DNA of 64,000 nucleotides, taken from Marchantia polymorpha subsp. ruderalis. Taxonomy: Eukaryota > Streptophyta > Marchantiopsida > Marchantiales > Marchantiaceae. The notes beneath the pieces were generated by a model. The model was not told the DNA's origin. It worked only from the letters and a program-made list of their open reading frames with translations, and did not search any database. Shown here piece by piece: positions 41,330 to 52,154 of the stretch. Made by a program: the position numbers and the translations under genes. Location: NCBI GenBank assembly GCA_037833965.1, contig AP031359.1:5390001-5454000 (forward strand). The letters run 5' to 3'. Position 1 is the first letter of the stretch, and each line of letters starts with the position of its first letter.

Positions 41330-42460
41330 CACTTGAGAAGTGTTCTTAAGTGGGGAGGCGATGCTATTGGACATATCCTCACTAAAGTGTTAAAAAATGT
41401 TGCTATCTATGATAATCCTTCAACTTGGTCTCTACGGAAGATTGTTCCTATTCACAAATCTTGGAGCAAGGACTTGATGACAAACTATCAGACTATCATG
41501 TGCGTAGTATTTTTGCCAAGTTATTTGGCAAATGGATGTCAAAGTTGAGCACATGGGCTAAATCTTGTCAAAAGAGAGCGCGGTTCCAAGCTGATTTTCA
41601 TTTTACATTATACACAATAGACCATATCTTGGTTTTGCGTGTTTTATGGTAAAAATCCAAGGGTAATGGAAAAGCTTTGTTTTGTGCCTTCATCAATATG
41701 AAGAAAGCTTTTGACATAGTAGCTCATGAGCTTTTATGGAAAAGATTGCAAATTATTAGAATATCATCAGGTCTCTTAGCATCTGTGGCCGAATTATATC
41801 AACACTCCTCAAACCAAAGAGAATTTGAACACCATTGGAGTCATTCAAGGTTATCCGTTTTCTCCTTTTCTCTTTGGAGTTTTCTTAGATGATATAGAAG
41901 GTTATTAGAAGATTGTAAAGTAAAGGTGTCAAACTTGGAGGTTTTGTCATCACTTCTCTTTTGTATGGAGATGATGCCATATTAGTAGCACGTGATGGCA
42001 TTAGTTTACAAAAACATCTTGACACTTTGGCTAGCTTTTCTAACTCAAAATCAGATGGAGGTCAATTTGGAGAAGTCAAAAGTCATTCTTGTGGGCACTA
42101 GATCCAAGCATCCTTTTTTTTACAAAAGATTATAGTTGGAACAAGTGAGGAGTTACAAATATTTAGGCATTCATTTCTCCCACAATTATAGTTGGACATT
42201 TTGTGTGCAAAAGAGGGTAGAAGCTAGTTTCAAAGTTTTTTACTTCTTGCTAAAAAGATATAGAGAAGCTCATCTAGTGTCTTGGAGTCTTAGGAGATTC
42301 TTATTTAGGAGCTTAGTTTTTCATGTTATCTTATATGGAACACAAGTGTGGATTCTTGGTTGTAAGAACATGTTGGCAGCGTTTGAAGAGGGTGTAAAAG
42401 ATGTTCTTACAAGAAGAATTGGGTGTGAGATCCCAAACTTCATATGCTTTTGGGCTTGAT
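41330..42460 (+). pseudogene. LINE reverse transcriptase remnant
   Basis: WSLRKIVPIHKS and KLFGKWMSKLSTWAK (fingers/palm entry) are followed by TLYTIDHILVLRVLW and FCAFINMKKAFDIVAHELLW (motif with catalytic Asp). Then come SLLYGDDAILVARDGI (YGDD in place of the usual YADD/FADD) and VRSYKYLGIHFSHNYSWTF. Four open pieces in different frames (41425-41652, 41677-41892, about 41930-42100, 42136-42459). Clearly a non-LTR RT by motif order. Confidence 0.7.
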
Positions 42461-43115
42461 CTATATATCATTTATCATATATTATTATTCTTCTTGCAGA
42501 ATTAGATTGTCTACCTCTTGAAAGTGAAGCTCTCTTCTTGACTATCACTTCCGTCATAAGAGTGAGATCTCTTAATGCTTCTTGACTTCCTCTTGAAGCC
42601 TTGCGTGCCACACATCCCAAGGCATGGTTTGCTGATGTGGTGACTTGATCTTTGAGGTGTAATGTGATGGAACTTGATTGAGGTTTGCAACCTATGGCCC
42701 TTTGCGAGCGTATTAAGGAGGAATTTCTTAGCATTATTTGGAGCAGACAAGGCACTAAAATGGAGTTTTATCAACTTCATGTGAATACTATGCTTGTTTA
42801 TTGTGAGCAAGGATACCTACTTGCGGAGATCTCTACATCTTTATGTCATATAATTGCTCTCATAGTCTTGGAATTGAGGAAGGGCGTTGGTTGAACATTG
42901 ATAAGAGTGAACGTAATTGTAGGCTATGTGATGGAGGAGAAGTTGAGGATGAAGAACATGTGTTTGTTACTTGTACTATATATAGAAGGATTAGAGCGGC
43001 TCATAAGGTTGTTGTTGAGAATTTGTATTCTTTACTGCAGCTTGAGCCTTGTGATTTATGTTGTTTTATGAGGGACGTTATTAGTTTTTGTTCTAGTGCT
43101 CTTGGCACTAGCTAG
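42461..43115 (+). pseudogene. LINE C-terminal region with zinc-finger (zf-RVT-like)
   Basis: ELDCLPLESEALFLTITSVI follows the RT (42500-42560). The end encodes NIDKSERNCRLCDGGEVEDE then EHVFVTCTIYRRIRAAH. The Cys-x2-Cys...His-x4-Cys spacing matches the finger found after many plant LINE RTs. Broken by stops near 42650 and 42890. An AT-rich 30-bp patch (42460-42490) interrupts the join to the RT. Confidence 0.5.
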
Positions 43116-43309
43116 GAGGTTCTTTTGATTCTCTCCTGGTTTGAAGTTTGTATTGTGTTTTTTAGCCTTTTGATCCTTTGGGTCCCACGAGCTTGATATA
43201 TTTATCATTCATCATATACCATTCAGCGTGTAACTACTTTGTGTGCTACACTTGTAAGAGCAATCTTCTCTCTACTTCTTTCAATCTCAATAGCAAGAAT
43301 AAAATCCAA

Positions 43310-43920
43310 CAAGCTAGCCGGCCGGATAGGTCTGGCTTATTAAACAGGTATCTCAGCGAGTCATGATCCGAATAGAAGATTATCTTATAGCCCAGTAGGT
43401 AGTGCCAAAATTTATTACACGCATAGATGACAGCTAAGTCTTTCCTTTCTTTGGTTGTGTAGTTCTGTTTGGCGGGGTTCATTTGCCGGCTAGCTTAGTA
43501 GATCAGCCTTTTCCGTTGTTTTGCATCCATCTGCCATAAGATGGCCCCGATGCACCATCCGAATGCATCCAAAGTCACGTGGAAGTCCTTGATTTGCTCC
43601 AGGGGTGCAAGAATGGACGTAGTGATAAATGTTAAATGATAAATGGTATATGGTCAATCGTCTCTTTAGTGATCAATAGTCTCTTTAGTTGTTCAAAGGC
43701 TTGCTTTCGGGTCTCCGTCTAGCTATATTTATTCGTCTTCTTGAGAAGTTCTGTTAGGGGTGTGGCCAACCAGGCCTAACTTTCAATGAACCTTTGGTAG
43801 TATTCCACACATCCCAAAAAATCTCGTAATTCTCAGAGATTTTTAGTGAATAGGAGAGCTAACATGACCATGATCTTTCTTAGGTCTACGGCTATTCCTT
43901 GCTGACTGACAATACGACTT
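43310..43920 (-). pseudogene. Ty3/gypsy pol fragment (RT end and RNase H) from another lineage
   Basis: On the - strand: LRDFLGCVEYYQRFIES, LTELLKKTNK and QAFEQLK (end of RT), then DFHVTLDAFGWCIGAILWQM, MNPAKQNYTTKERKDLAVIY, KFWHYLLGYKIIFYSDHDSL and YLFNKPDLSGRLACW (RNase H with the D, E and DH residues). It differs from the family A pol at 34860-35148. A short AT-rich patch (43616-43660) interrupts it. No LTR or integrase is attached. Confidence 0.65.
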
Positions 43921-44510
43921 GCTTAGTTGCACAAACTTTTACAAACGGCCGTACTGCCAGGTTTCTTTCTCCTCTTTCTTTCTTTCTTCAGGCTCCATCC
44001 GGGTTGCCTCGAGTCAGCCGGATTTTATCTCAGTTTTGGAAAAGGGGAGGCGGGGCACTTTGCGGAGAGGGTCGGCGGATCCTACATTCCGGCAACCATG
44101 TAGAGGCCCTCAACCGGATGAAATTCCAACAACCATGTAGAAGAGAGGCCGTCACTGTAGAGGATGCAACGTTGTATCTTTTGCGTTGCAATGATCTACG
44201 CCGTAACAATGATCGCGATCGTGTCCTGGAACGTTGAGGGAACTAAAAATTAAAATTGAACCGCAAGAGGGATAGCTCAGATGAAATCCCTAGTGTTCAA
44301 ACTGTAATATTTGTAATCGAACGGTGATAACATATTGAGGCGACAAAATTTTAAGCGGCAAAGATTAGGGTTTTTGAAAATAGTATCACATCGATATTCT
44401 CCAGCTCGTCGTTTCGACGTCGCTTTTGGGTGCCAGTGTCATTGCTTTGAGCAGCTCGTGCTTGTACTTTTCTTGTCATTTTAGGTGCTTTTTGCAGGTG
44501 TGGTGACAGC
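43921..44510. other. Unassigned stretch upstream of the MULE gene
   Basis: A pyrimidine-rich tract (TTTCTCCTCTTTCTTTCTTT near 43970), then mixed sequence without a supported ORF. It could be the 5' region of the MULE unit; I saw no convincing terminal inverted repeat. Confidence 0.3.
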
Positions 44511-47500
44511 ATGGAGGCAGGATGTATTGTGCAGGACCCACCTTATGATGGCCCTTTCAATTCGTTAATGTTGAATTGATCAAATGGGACGGCATACATC
44601 AAAAGCTTGAGGCTTAACAATTTTGTTTTGAGAGAGGGATCTTGTTATGGTGATGCGAAGACAGAATTTGTGACACGTTGCTTATACAAGGGTGGAGGTA
44701 CTAGGCACAATTGGGAATCGTATGCAATGTATTACTGCAAGTATGCTACTCCAGAAAGGAGCAAGAAGAGTATGCTTTCCTAGAATTTTATTCAGGATCC
44801 ATCAACAAAGGCAAAATTTGGTCCCGGCAGCAGGGATAGACTAGATCATGATTCGCATCACAAGTGCTGTCAGTGCAGGTTTAGTGCCATTAAACTGCTG
44901 TCTAATGATCACATTCCTCCAGGAATCACGAAGTTGATATACAAGCATAGAAGACACGTAAATGCTGTAGGTGTAGCTTATCATGGCACAGCGTGTTTGG
45001 ATAGTGTTGGCTTGCCATCTCAAATGGTGCATAATTTATCCTCCGAATGCAAGTAACGGCATATTTGTTACATTTTCAATGTATTTGTTTATTGTTCACA
45101 GTCAATCTCCCGTCATATTTGTAATATGTACAATAAGTTTGTTGTTATTACAATTTGTAAAACTTTGACACTAAGCAAGCACATTGTCTAATATTTTTTA
45201 CGTTCTTTTGCCAGGGAGTGGGTTGAATGCAAGTTAAGAAGAGGTTTAACTCCACAAATTCTCATGCTGCAAAAGCACTGTTTGAAAATCATCAGCGCTT
45301 AGGCTATGTGCAAGGGACCCCTATAAGAAATCATTATATCACATCTGCTGATGTGTATAATATCAAATTAGAACTGGACAAAGAAACTTGGAGAAGGCAT
45401 GCTAATAATACAATTAGCACAGAATTATGGATGAAAGCGAACTCATCTCAAGTTGTTTTGTATCAAGCACCAAAAAGTGATCCATTTAAACCATTCAGGC
45501 TTGCTGTTACAAGACCTTTGTTCCTAGATCGGTTGCTAAAACATGGAAATGGAGGTTGTGTTGCTATAGATGGAACGTATGGCACGCAGAAGTATAAGGT
45601 AATATTTTACTTGTCCATTTTGATGTTTTTATCATCAGGCTTCCATGATTATGTATATTCTACCTTACTATTTGCAATCTCTGCAAGATACTTGAAAAAA
45701 TGACGGTTTGGAGCTTTAACCAGTCCTGTAAGACATTATTGAACGTGTCAATGTGTGTTGTATATGTTGTTTTATATACCTTGATCACGTCTAACTTATC
45801 AAGACATAAAAATAGCAAACCATTCATTTGTATCAGGTTTATCATAGTATCAATGAAGATGAATACTTTGTAGACGATTGCTAGCAGCAAACAAATATGT
45901 TTATTTCATTTTTTGCAATGCAGTATCCACTGTACACCCTGATGATGTTTGACGAATATGAATACGGACATCCTACTGTTTTTGGATTCCTTGAAAGAGA
46001 AGAAACAGTAGATCTGGTGGATTTATTATCTGCAGTGAAGAAGATGGCCCAACATTATATCCATGGATGGATGCCCTTGTGCTTCATGACAGATTGTGCT
46101 GACAATGAGAGACTTGCCCTAGACATTTTTTTTCCACATATACCTGTATTTCTTTGCATATATCATATTCAAAAAGCATGGACAAAGAAATTGATTGAGG
46201 TTGTGAGTGGTTATGAAAAGAGAACTATTATGAATGCTGCTTTAGAAGACCTGTGCTTTGGAAGCACATTAATTGCTGATGTAGAACAATTTGATGTGGA
46301 AAGATCTGCTGCGATGAAGCTTCTGTTATTTTACAAAAAATTTCATCTCTCTAAGCTACAATTTGTGAAATACTTCCAAACAGAATGGGAACCTTGTATG
46401 GGTAAGTGTAAGTTTGTAACATGTGTATTATATATGAAGTTATTACATTTTTGAAGTTGTTTTTTGCTTAATGGTCTTCCACAAGTACATCTAACTTACT
46501 GTTTTGGAATTCAGGTCAGTGGATTCGTGATGAACGGAGGAAGACATGTCGTAACAATCAAGATACCAACAACGCTATGGAATCAATGCATGGACACATG
46601 AAAGATTTTCTTTATGGCTGGCGCAGGAATGCACATGAGCAACGTTTGAATCATACAGTATATGGTCTGCTAGGGAATTTTGTAATGAGAAATTTGGTAC
46701 AAAGATCAGAAGAAGCTACTTGGCTTTATTCCAAATAAGAAGAAAGATCAAGTTGTGATTGTTGTGATCATGAAGACAAGATCTATGCTAACTGTCCCTG
46801 TTAATTGGCCTCATGGCTATGCAGGCCCCGCATTAGTGGGCTCTACATCAAAGCCAAATAGAAGGTATCTTGTAAATTGGAGACGAGAAAAGTATGCATG
46901 CGATTGCTTCTGGTCACTCCAAGGCAACTTTTGCAAACATCAGGTACAACTCAGATTGTAATTCTGTCTTTGATTGCATATATTGGTTGCATCTGTATTT
47001 TTATTAACACTGCTTGATTCATGTGTGTCTAGATTCCTATTCTACGAAGGAAAGGATATTCCGAGACCAACATCCGCATTTGTTTGGGCATACGCTTTGA
47101 TGGAATACGAGGTGGAATCAAAGAGCTCTTTGATAAAGGTCCTTCATCACAGGATATATGATTTAAATGAGGATCCAATTCTTCAGAAAGAACCTTTAGA
47201 TATTGAAGTCAAAGACAATCGCCATGACACCTTCAACCTTACAGAACGTACTTCAAACTGTCATTTTAATGTGCAATAACTGCAGATTTTTTGCAGAAAT
47301 GACCGTTTGAGTGATGAAACTACCTAACCGTACATGTTCTTGTGTTATCCGATACGGACAGCCCTGTAAAGAAAGCATCAAAGCCAACAGATTTGGAGGA
47401 GGAAGAAAAGACCAAGTGTGTTCTTCATACTCAATTGATATGGCTGAAGGACTTTTTTGATGAAAATCCTAGTATGCTGAAAGTGGGAGAGCTAAAGCTC

Positions 47501-47770
47501 CGGCATTGCATTGGACGTATCAAGGAGTCTCACCAAGCATGAAGTATTGGTAGAATACTTCCTGTTGCAGACATGTGGCGCACATCCATGCTAGATAAGC
47601 CCAGCTCATCATTCAGGAAATTGAGTTGGCTTGAAAAATTAGCAGGCATTAAATGTCCTAAGCCGCAGAGATTACTTGAAGCAAGAGGAAGATTTAGAGC
47701 CCCAACCGCAGATTTAGGAAAAAGTAGAAGAAGGAGCTTTGCAGCTCAGACTTTGAAAGGTCATGTAGAA
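44511..47770 (+). pseudogene. MULE/FAR1-type transposase pseudogene with introns
   Basis: Putative exons 44511-45052, 45215-45598, 45924-46401, 46515-46943 and 47033-47770, all with GT...AG borders. Exon 2 ends GGCVAIDGTYGTQKYK (first catalytic Asp). Exon 3 has CFMTDCADNERLAL (second Asp) and FPHIPVFLCIYHIQKAW (the CxxH motif). Exon 4 has QDTNNAMESMHGHMKDF (Glu region) and a SWIM zinc finger, CDCFWSLQGNFCKH. The tail (47342-47770) is Glu/Lys-rich. Stops at LN-stop-SNG (TGA for a likely Trp) and LS-stop-NF (TAG) in exon 1 and a +1 shift near 46725 in exon 4 make it inactive. The frame at the exon 2 start is uncertain. It is a DDE transposase of the Mutator superfamily by motif order. Confidence 0.75.
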
Positions 47771-48984
47771 GGCTAAAAGAACTCAAAGTCTGATCAAGCA
47801 ATTTCTTCAGGCAATTGCAAATAGAGAAAAACGCAAACAGAAACAAGCTTGAATTCTAGGAGAAACGATCGGCTTGACTCTTTCTCCCTAAGTTGTTTGC
47901 TTGTGATGCATAAATGTTCTTTTAATTTCATAGTGAAATGAAACTATTTTGTCCAATTCCACATTTAGCAAATTTGCATGCGCTGATTACAGTTTGGAAA
48001 TTTACCATGAACTCACGTTGCACAAATGATTTGTTTAGTGATGACAGTCAATGTTGCTGAGATGATGTTTCAAAATTAAGAACCTTGATTCTACGTATTT
48101 TGATATTATTGAGATTCAACTTTTGATATATTAATGAATGTATCTGAGTGCTACTCAAGTTATATTAAAAGTGTGCTGGAAGAGACGTCTCTATGTAAGA
48201 TCTTTCTTGTTGGAGCTTGTTGGATTGCAAGAAGACGCGCCATCAGCTTGTATGTGACAGCTTGATATTCTTTAGTCAAAAGTCTTTGGAATTCCAGGAG
48301 CTGGAGGCACTTAAATGTGCAGGGATGAGAAGTAACTTACAACACTAGTTAGATCTTGCAAGACTTGAGCTTAGAATGTGTGATCTTGCTCGAATATTGA
48401 CCCTCAGAACTTTACTCGTTCATTGCATATAGATTTACTTAAATAATGGGAAAAAAAACTCCTGTTTGAAGTTGAGGAATTAATCCTATCTATATATTGA
48501 CATGCACTTGACCTCTAGATTCAATGACCGGTAAAGTCTATTAGACTGGACCATAGAATTTTTGGGTACACTTGTCATGATGAGGTTCAGAGCATTGCAC
48601 GTAAGTAGCGATGCCATTCATTCATTGCATCTTTCAAAAAATACAAACTTATTTTGAAAAAAAAGTCACGTACACAGTAAAATCCCACATGTTGTATTGC
48701 CAATATGTTGAGGTTGGAGATAAATTCATTCGATACTTGTCATGGTTGTATCTGTTACGATCTTAAAACTTTAATGTTCATTATTAGACTCTATTGTGTA
48801 TATTCATCTCATATGCTTCAATTCCGGCAAAAGTAAGTAAAATATTTTGTAAAGACAAATGTGGGTATGGAATCACAATTGATGATATTTCAGATGATAA
48901 AGAAGTTGTTAATATTTTGCCAATAGGACCTATTTTGACAAGTAGGATATAATATCCTAGAAATAATATCATATTTTAACAATA

Positions 48985-49021
48985 GAAATAATATCCTATT
49001 TGGACAATAGGATATTATTTC
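48985..49021. repeat. Perfect 16-bp inverted repeat with 5-base loop
   Basis: GAAATAATATCCTATT, loop TGGAC, AATAGGATATTATTTC. Related AATATCCTA/TAGGATAT pieces lie just upstream (48915-48970). It would form a cruciform or RNA hairpin; possibly an end of a small AT-rich MITE. Confidence 0.85.
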
Positions 49022-49152
49022 AAAAATACCATATCTGTAATGCTATGACTGAAATCTTAGATTTGACTATGAAACCCATGAAGCTAATATAAACCCATGA
49101 ATTTGAATCCATGACTCTCTTTTTTAGGTTTTAGATGGGAGAAATGTGGATT

Positions 49153-49222
49153 AGCCTATCGAGCGACGAGTAGCCTGTCGAGCGTCGATAATCTATAGCC
49201 TGCCGATTAGCCTGTTGAGCGC
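49153..49222. repeat. Degenerate repeat TAGCCTRTCGAGCG
   Basis: TAGCCTATCGAGCG, TAGCCTGTCGAGCG, TAGCCTGCCGATTAG and TAGCCTGTTGAGCG occur within 70 bp, with irregular spacing. Confidence 0.6.
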
Positions 49223-49465
49223 TTACAAGGCGCAAGTTGCATAAGGTTTGGTCACCTCTCAGCTCCTCCTCTCCGTCGCCTTCAGCTGCTTGTGTTGTGT
49301 TGTACAAGTGGAACCCTCTCACACCATCCACCGGAGGTATTTCAATTGCCATGCCGACATGTTAAGGTTTTTCTTAGTTTTCTAACTTTGCACCTTCCGC
49401 ATTATCCGTTGTGACATAATCTCCATGGGATGAATTAAAGGTCTCCATGTTTTGTAACCGGACAG

Positions 49466-51069
49466 CGTACCGCTGTGCACGGAATCAAGTTGGCAGTGTG
49501 CTCAGCAGCAACGAAGAGCTCGGTCGTATTCTGTCTGATCAATCTTTTGGAAAAGGTAAGGAGCCTTCGCTCTCACAAGCTAGCTGCTGACAAGCCTTGG
49601 ATTCTAATTCTTTGTTGTGCTGAATATTTTATTACAAAAATGTATCCACGTCTTCAACTGTTGTGTTGACATTTCAAGTTTGAAGGATTTTTTGCGCTTC
49701 GAGTAGAAAATTAGACAAGCTGGCAAAAACACTGACGAACACTACCTATCTCCTTGTGTTGGCTGTCATTTTGTGGATGTCAGGTGCAATTTGAACAACT
49801 TGATTGCTTCCTTGCAAGTTCCTAGCAGGTCCCTTACCTTTCCTTTATTGCTGCGATTACTATTCTCGTTTCCGCGGTGTCTTAAATCTGCGACTTGATG
49901 TCGGTGAATTTAATTGCCAAACATTGAACATTTTTGATCTCCTTACACTGCACGGTTTACACAGGCGACGACGTGAAAAACAAGAAGCCAGATCCGTCCA
50001 TCTACAAAGTTACAGCTGAGGTAAGTTGAACTCAGCTCAATCAGCGCTGCACACAGACCTAGTCCTTGACGAACTAGCAATTCTCTCCATGAGCAAGTCT
50101 TACATATTACATCAATTCCTAATAGTCGGAATGCCTTCTTCTCCTCCTTCTCATTGTGAAATCTCATATCTTGCAGAAACTAGGGGCTAATCCAGGAAGA
50201 TGCCTGGTGGGACAAGACAGTGTTATCGGACTGCAGGTGAGCTTATATTCTACGTTTTCCATTTAGGATTTCCAGCTTTATTCAGCAGATATGTGCTTCT
50301 GATTAAATTGCAAATGCTTCAGGTTCCTATAAGTGCGGTACATACACAAGCATGTTTGATATGGCTTTGTGTAGATTCTATTAAGTTCATGTATCTGTGA
50401 ACTCTCCGAATTCAAGAGTTTATACTTTTTACAACATTCATGACTACAGGCTGCACTCGGAGCTGGCATGACTTGCGTGATCTCCTACACATCTTCCACT
50501 TCTAAATAGGTATTAAGAAGAAATTCCAGATTTGAACCACCGCCGTGAATTTAACACATCTTCTCAATTCTGCCTTCATGGTTTTTGGTCCCCACAGCTG
50601 ATGGTCGTGGCAAGGACACCAGTTGTGGTCAGCAAGAGAATTCTATCCTCATGCTCTATAACCTCATGAATTGTCACCTTCTGCAGGATTTCGCCGGTGC
50701 GTCGGCGTTTTATCCAAATCTCGGAGGAGTCAGGTAGGAGAAGTTTTTTTAAAACAACAGTATGGCGTTATAACAACAAACCACGACGCAAGTTTCAATG
50801 TTCTGCACGTTGTTTTGATCTATATGCTTAATGTGGTTTGTTGTTGTGGACATTCTAAATGAGGTTGACTGGTCTCTTGCTAAAGTGGGTGTCTGTTCGT
50901 TATGTGCAGCCTTACTTAGTTGATCAAAGTCGTGGATTTGGCTCCGGCTGTACTGTTAGGTTCTTCATCAGTTCTACATGATTTCGAGGGCTATGAGACT
51001 CGTATGCAAGAATTTCCTTCCAGGCTAGGAAAAGTTGAGAATTCCACAGTTTACAAATTTTGTCTTTGA
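49466..51069 (+). pseudogene. CbbY-like HAD-superfamily hydrolase, 5'-truncated pseudogene
   Basis: Putative exons: 49466-49555 (HGIKLAVCSAATKSSVVFCL), 49784-49817 (VQFEQLDCFLA), 49965-50020 (DDVKNKKPDPSIYKVTAE), 50177-50236 (KLGANPGRCLVGQDSVIGLQ), 50450-50509 (AALGAGMTCVISYTSSTSK-stop), 50687-50733 (DFAGASAFYPNLGGVR), and possibly 50910-51069. Most have clean GT/AG borders; the donor at 49818 is a weak GTTCCT. The protein matches the C-terminal half of plant chloroplast CbbY-like sugar-phosphate phosphatases. Motifs I and II and the first half are missing. The motif read here as GQDS is VEDS in the family as I know it, so a metal-binding acid is lost. TAG at 50507 sits where Gln is expected, and another TAG is at 50917. 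Introns are retained, so it is a DNA-level copy, not a retrocopy. Confidence 0.8.
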
Positions 51070-52154
51070 TCATCTTGACGAACTACTTGATCCCTGTAAG
51101 AGAAAGGCACAGTTCGTAGATTCTATTCAAGAATGGGTGAAGGGAGAGTAGGCCAAAAACAGAAGGAGCAGTCAACGGCGAGGTATGAAGAAGTCGGAGA
51201 TTGACATTGACGAAGTTAAAGCCATGGAAGATCTCGTGGCAATCTTGAGTGCAGATGACAGTTGCAGCGATTTGAAAGCTGAGGCAAAAGAATGGATAGT
51301 ATTCTGTGGTAAGTACAGTTGGATTGAATAATCCAACTAGAATCCATCTTTGGAATGTAATGAACGAATAATCTTGAAATTTCTGGATTATCTTTATAGT
51401 CCAACACAGAAAGCTAAACTTGATCTTGGAGAAACCGTTCTGAGAGGTCGAATGAAGCGCATGGCAAACCTAAGTGTCATCGAAGATGAAGAGACAGCTC
51501 GGACAAAGGTCAGACATTCTTACTCCTAACGTAAAGATTTTCCAATTTGTAATGTTTATGTTACAATTACAGATATTGCAGTTTGGATATGATCTAAGAG
51601 TATTGTGCTTGTTATTTTTTCAGGGTGAGATTTCAAAGTCAGCTCTTGATGAATCAGAGATGTATGATTCCGTAGAGCCCATACAACCATTTTTTATGTC
51701 TGTACATATATCACAAGAAGTTGAAAAGTGGGGAGCGAAGGTTGAAGTCAAGAGGATGGATGCAAAAAAACGAAATCTTCTCTTGAAGTGGGGAGCAAAG
51801 TATACGACAGACGAACTGTATACGACAGACGCCTCATATAAGATCCGTGTCAGCACACTTGAAAACAAAGGGTCGGTAAAATGGGTTGTTGCTGCCAACA
51901 AGTGGTGGAATAAAGTTGAACTATTTGCAACAGCGATGTCTCTTGTTAAGGATCTTAGCAAAGGACCAGAACGTGATCACGGCGGGAAACGTGCAAGTAA
52001 GATGGTTCCCAAGCATTTTCTTTGAGCTTTAACTTGAACTGAAATATGTTGTATCAAAATGAGAATATCTGCGATTGGGTTGCTGTTATTACAGATAGGA
52101 GAACTCGTTCTTCAGATGGTAACATGGATGTAGGCGCCAAGAGAAAGCCACCTG
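51034..52154 (+). pseudogene. Unrecognised spliced gene fragment
   Basis: Coding-looking exons on the + strand. The first, about 51034-51308, encodes LRIPQFTNFVFDHLDELLDP, FVDSIQEWVKGE-stop, then SEIDIDEVKAMEDLVAIL. The others are 51410-51508 (KAKLDLGETVLRGRMKRMAN), 51624-51996 (GEISKSALDESEMYDSVEPI, KWGAKVEVKRMDAKKRNLLL, VVAANKWWNKVELFATAMSL) and 52095-52154 (RRTRSSDGNMDVGAKRKPPG). Exons 51624-51996 and 52095-52154 join in phase across a GTAAG...ACAG intron. The in-frame TAG near 51149 and an out-of-phase first intron suggest decay. I do not recognise the family; the last exons are Lys/Arg-rich. It overlaps the possible last HAD exon by a few dozen bases, so the boundary between the two is uncertain. 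Confidence 0.45.

Larger units (their letters stand above)
26472..43230 (+). mobile_element. Decayed LINE (non-LTR retrotransposon), split by an LTR element
   Basis: ORF1-like coding (26472-27120), then after the LTR element an APE-type endonuclease (40495-41240), reverse transcriptase (41330-42460) and a C-terminal zinc finger (42685-43115). The order and strand agree with a plant L1-like LINE. All parts are frame-broken. The LTR retrotransposon 27159-40432 with ACGTG duplications lies between ORF1 and the endonuclease. The 3' end is ill-defined: TATATTTATCATTCATCATAT-like text near 43195 may be the tail, since related text occurs at 42460 and 43622. No target duplication was identified. Confidence 0.7.
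47771..49465. other. AT-rich non-coding region
   Basis: No supported coding sequence. It holds a perfect inverted repeat at 48985-49021 and a small degenerate repeat of TAGCCTGTCGAGCG at about 49153-49222. Probably the 3' flank of the MULE and the truncated upstream part of the HAD pseudogene. Confidence 0.4.

Noticed and set aside
42500..42810. Reverse-strand ORFs in the LINE 3' region
   Set aside because: The forward strand continues the LINE protein (ELDCLPLESEALF and the zinc finger); the reverse ORFs show no family signature.
49131..49352. Reverse ORF of 73 codons upstream of the HAD exons as a first exon or separate gene
   Set aside because: Wrong strand for the HAD gene, no splice signals joining it, and it overlaps a degenerate repeat.
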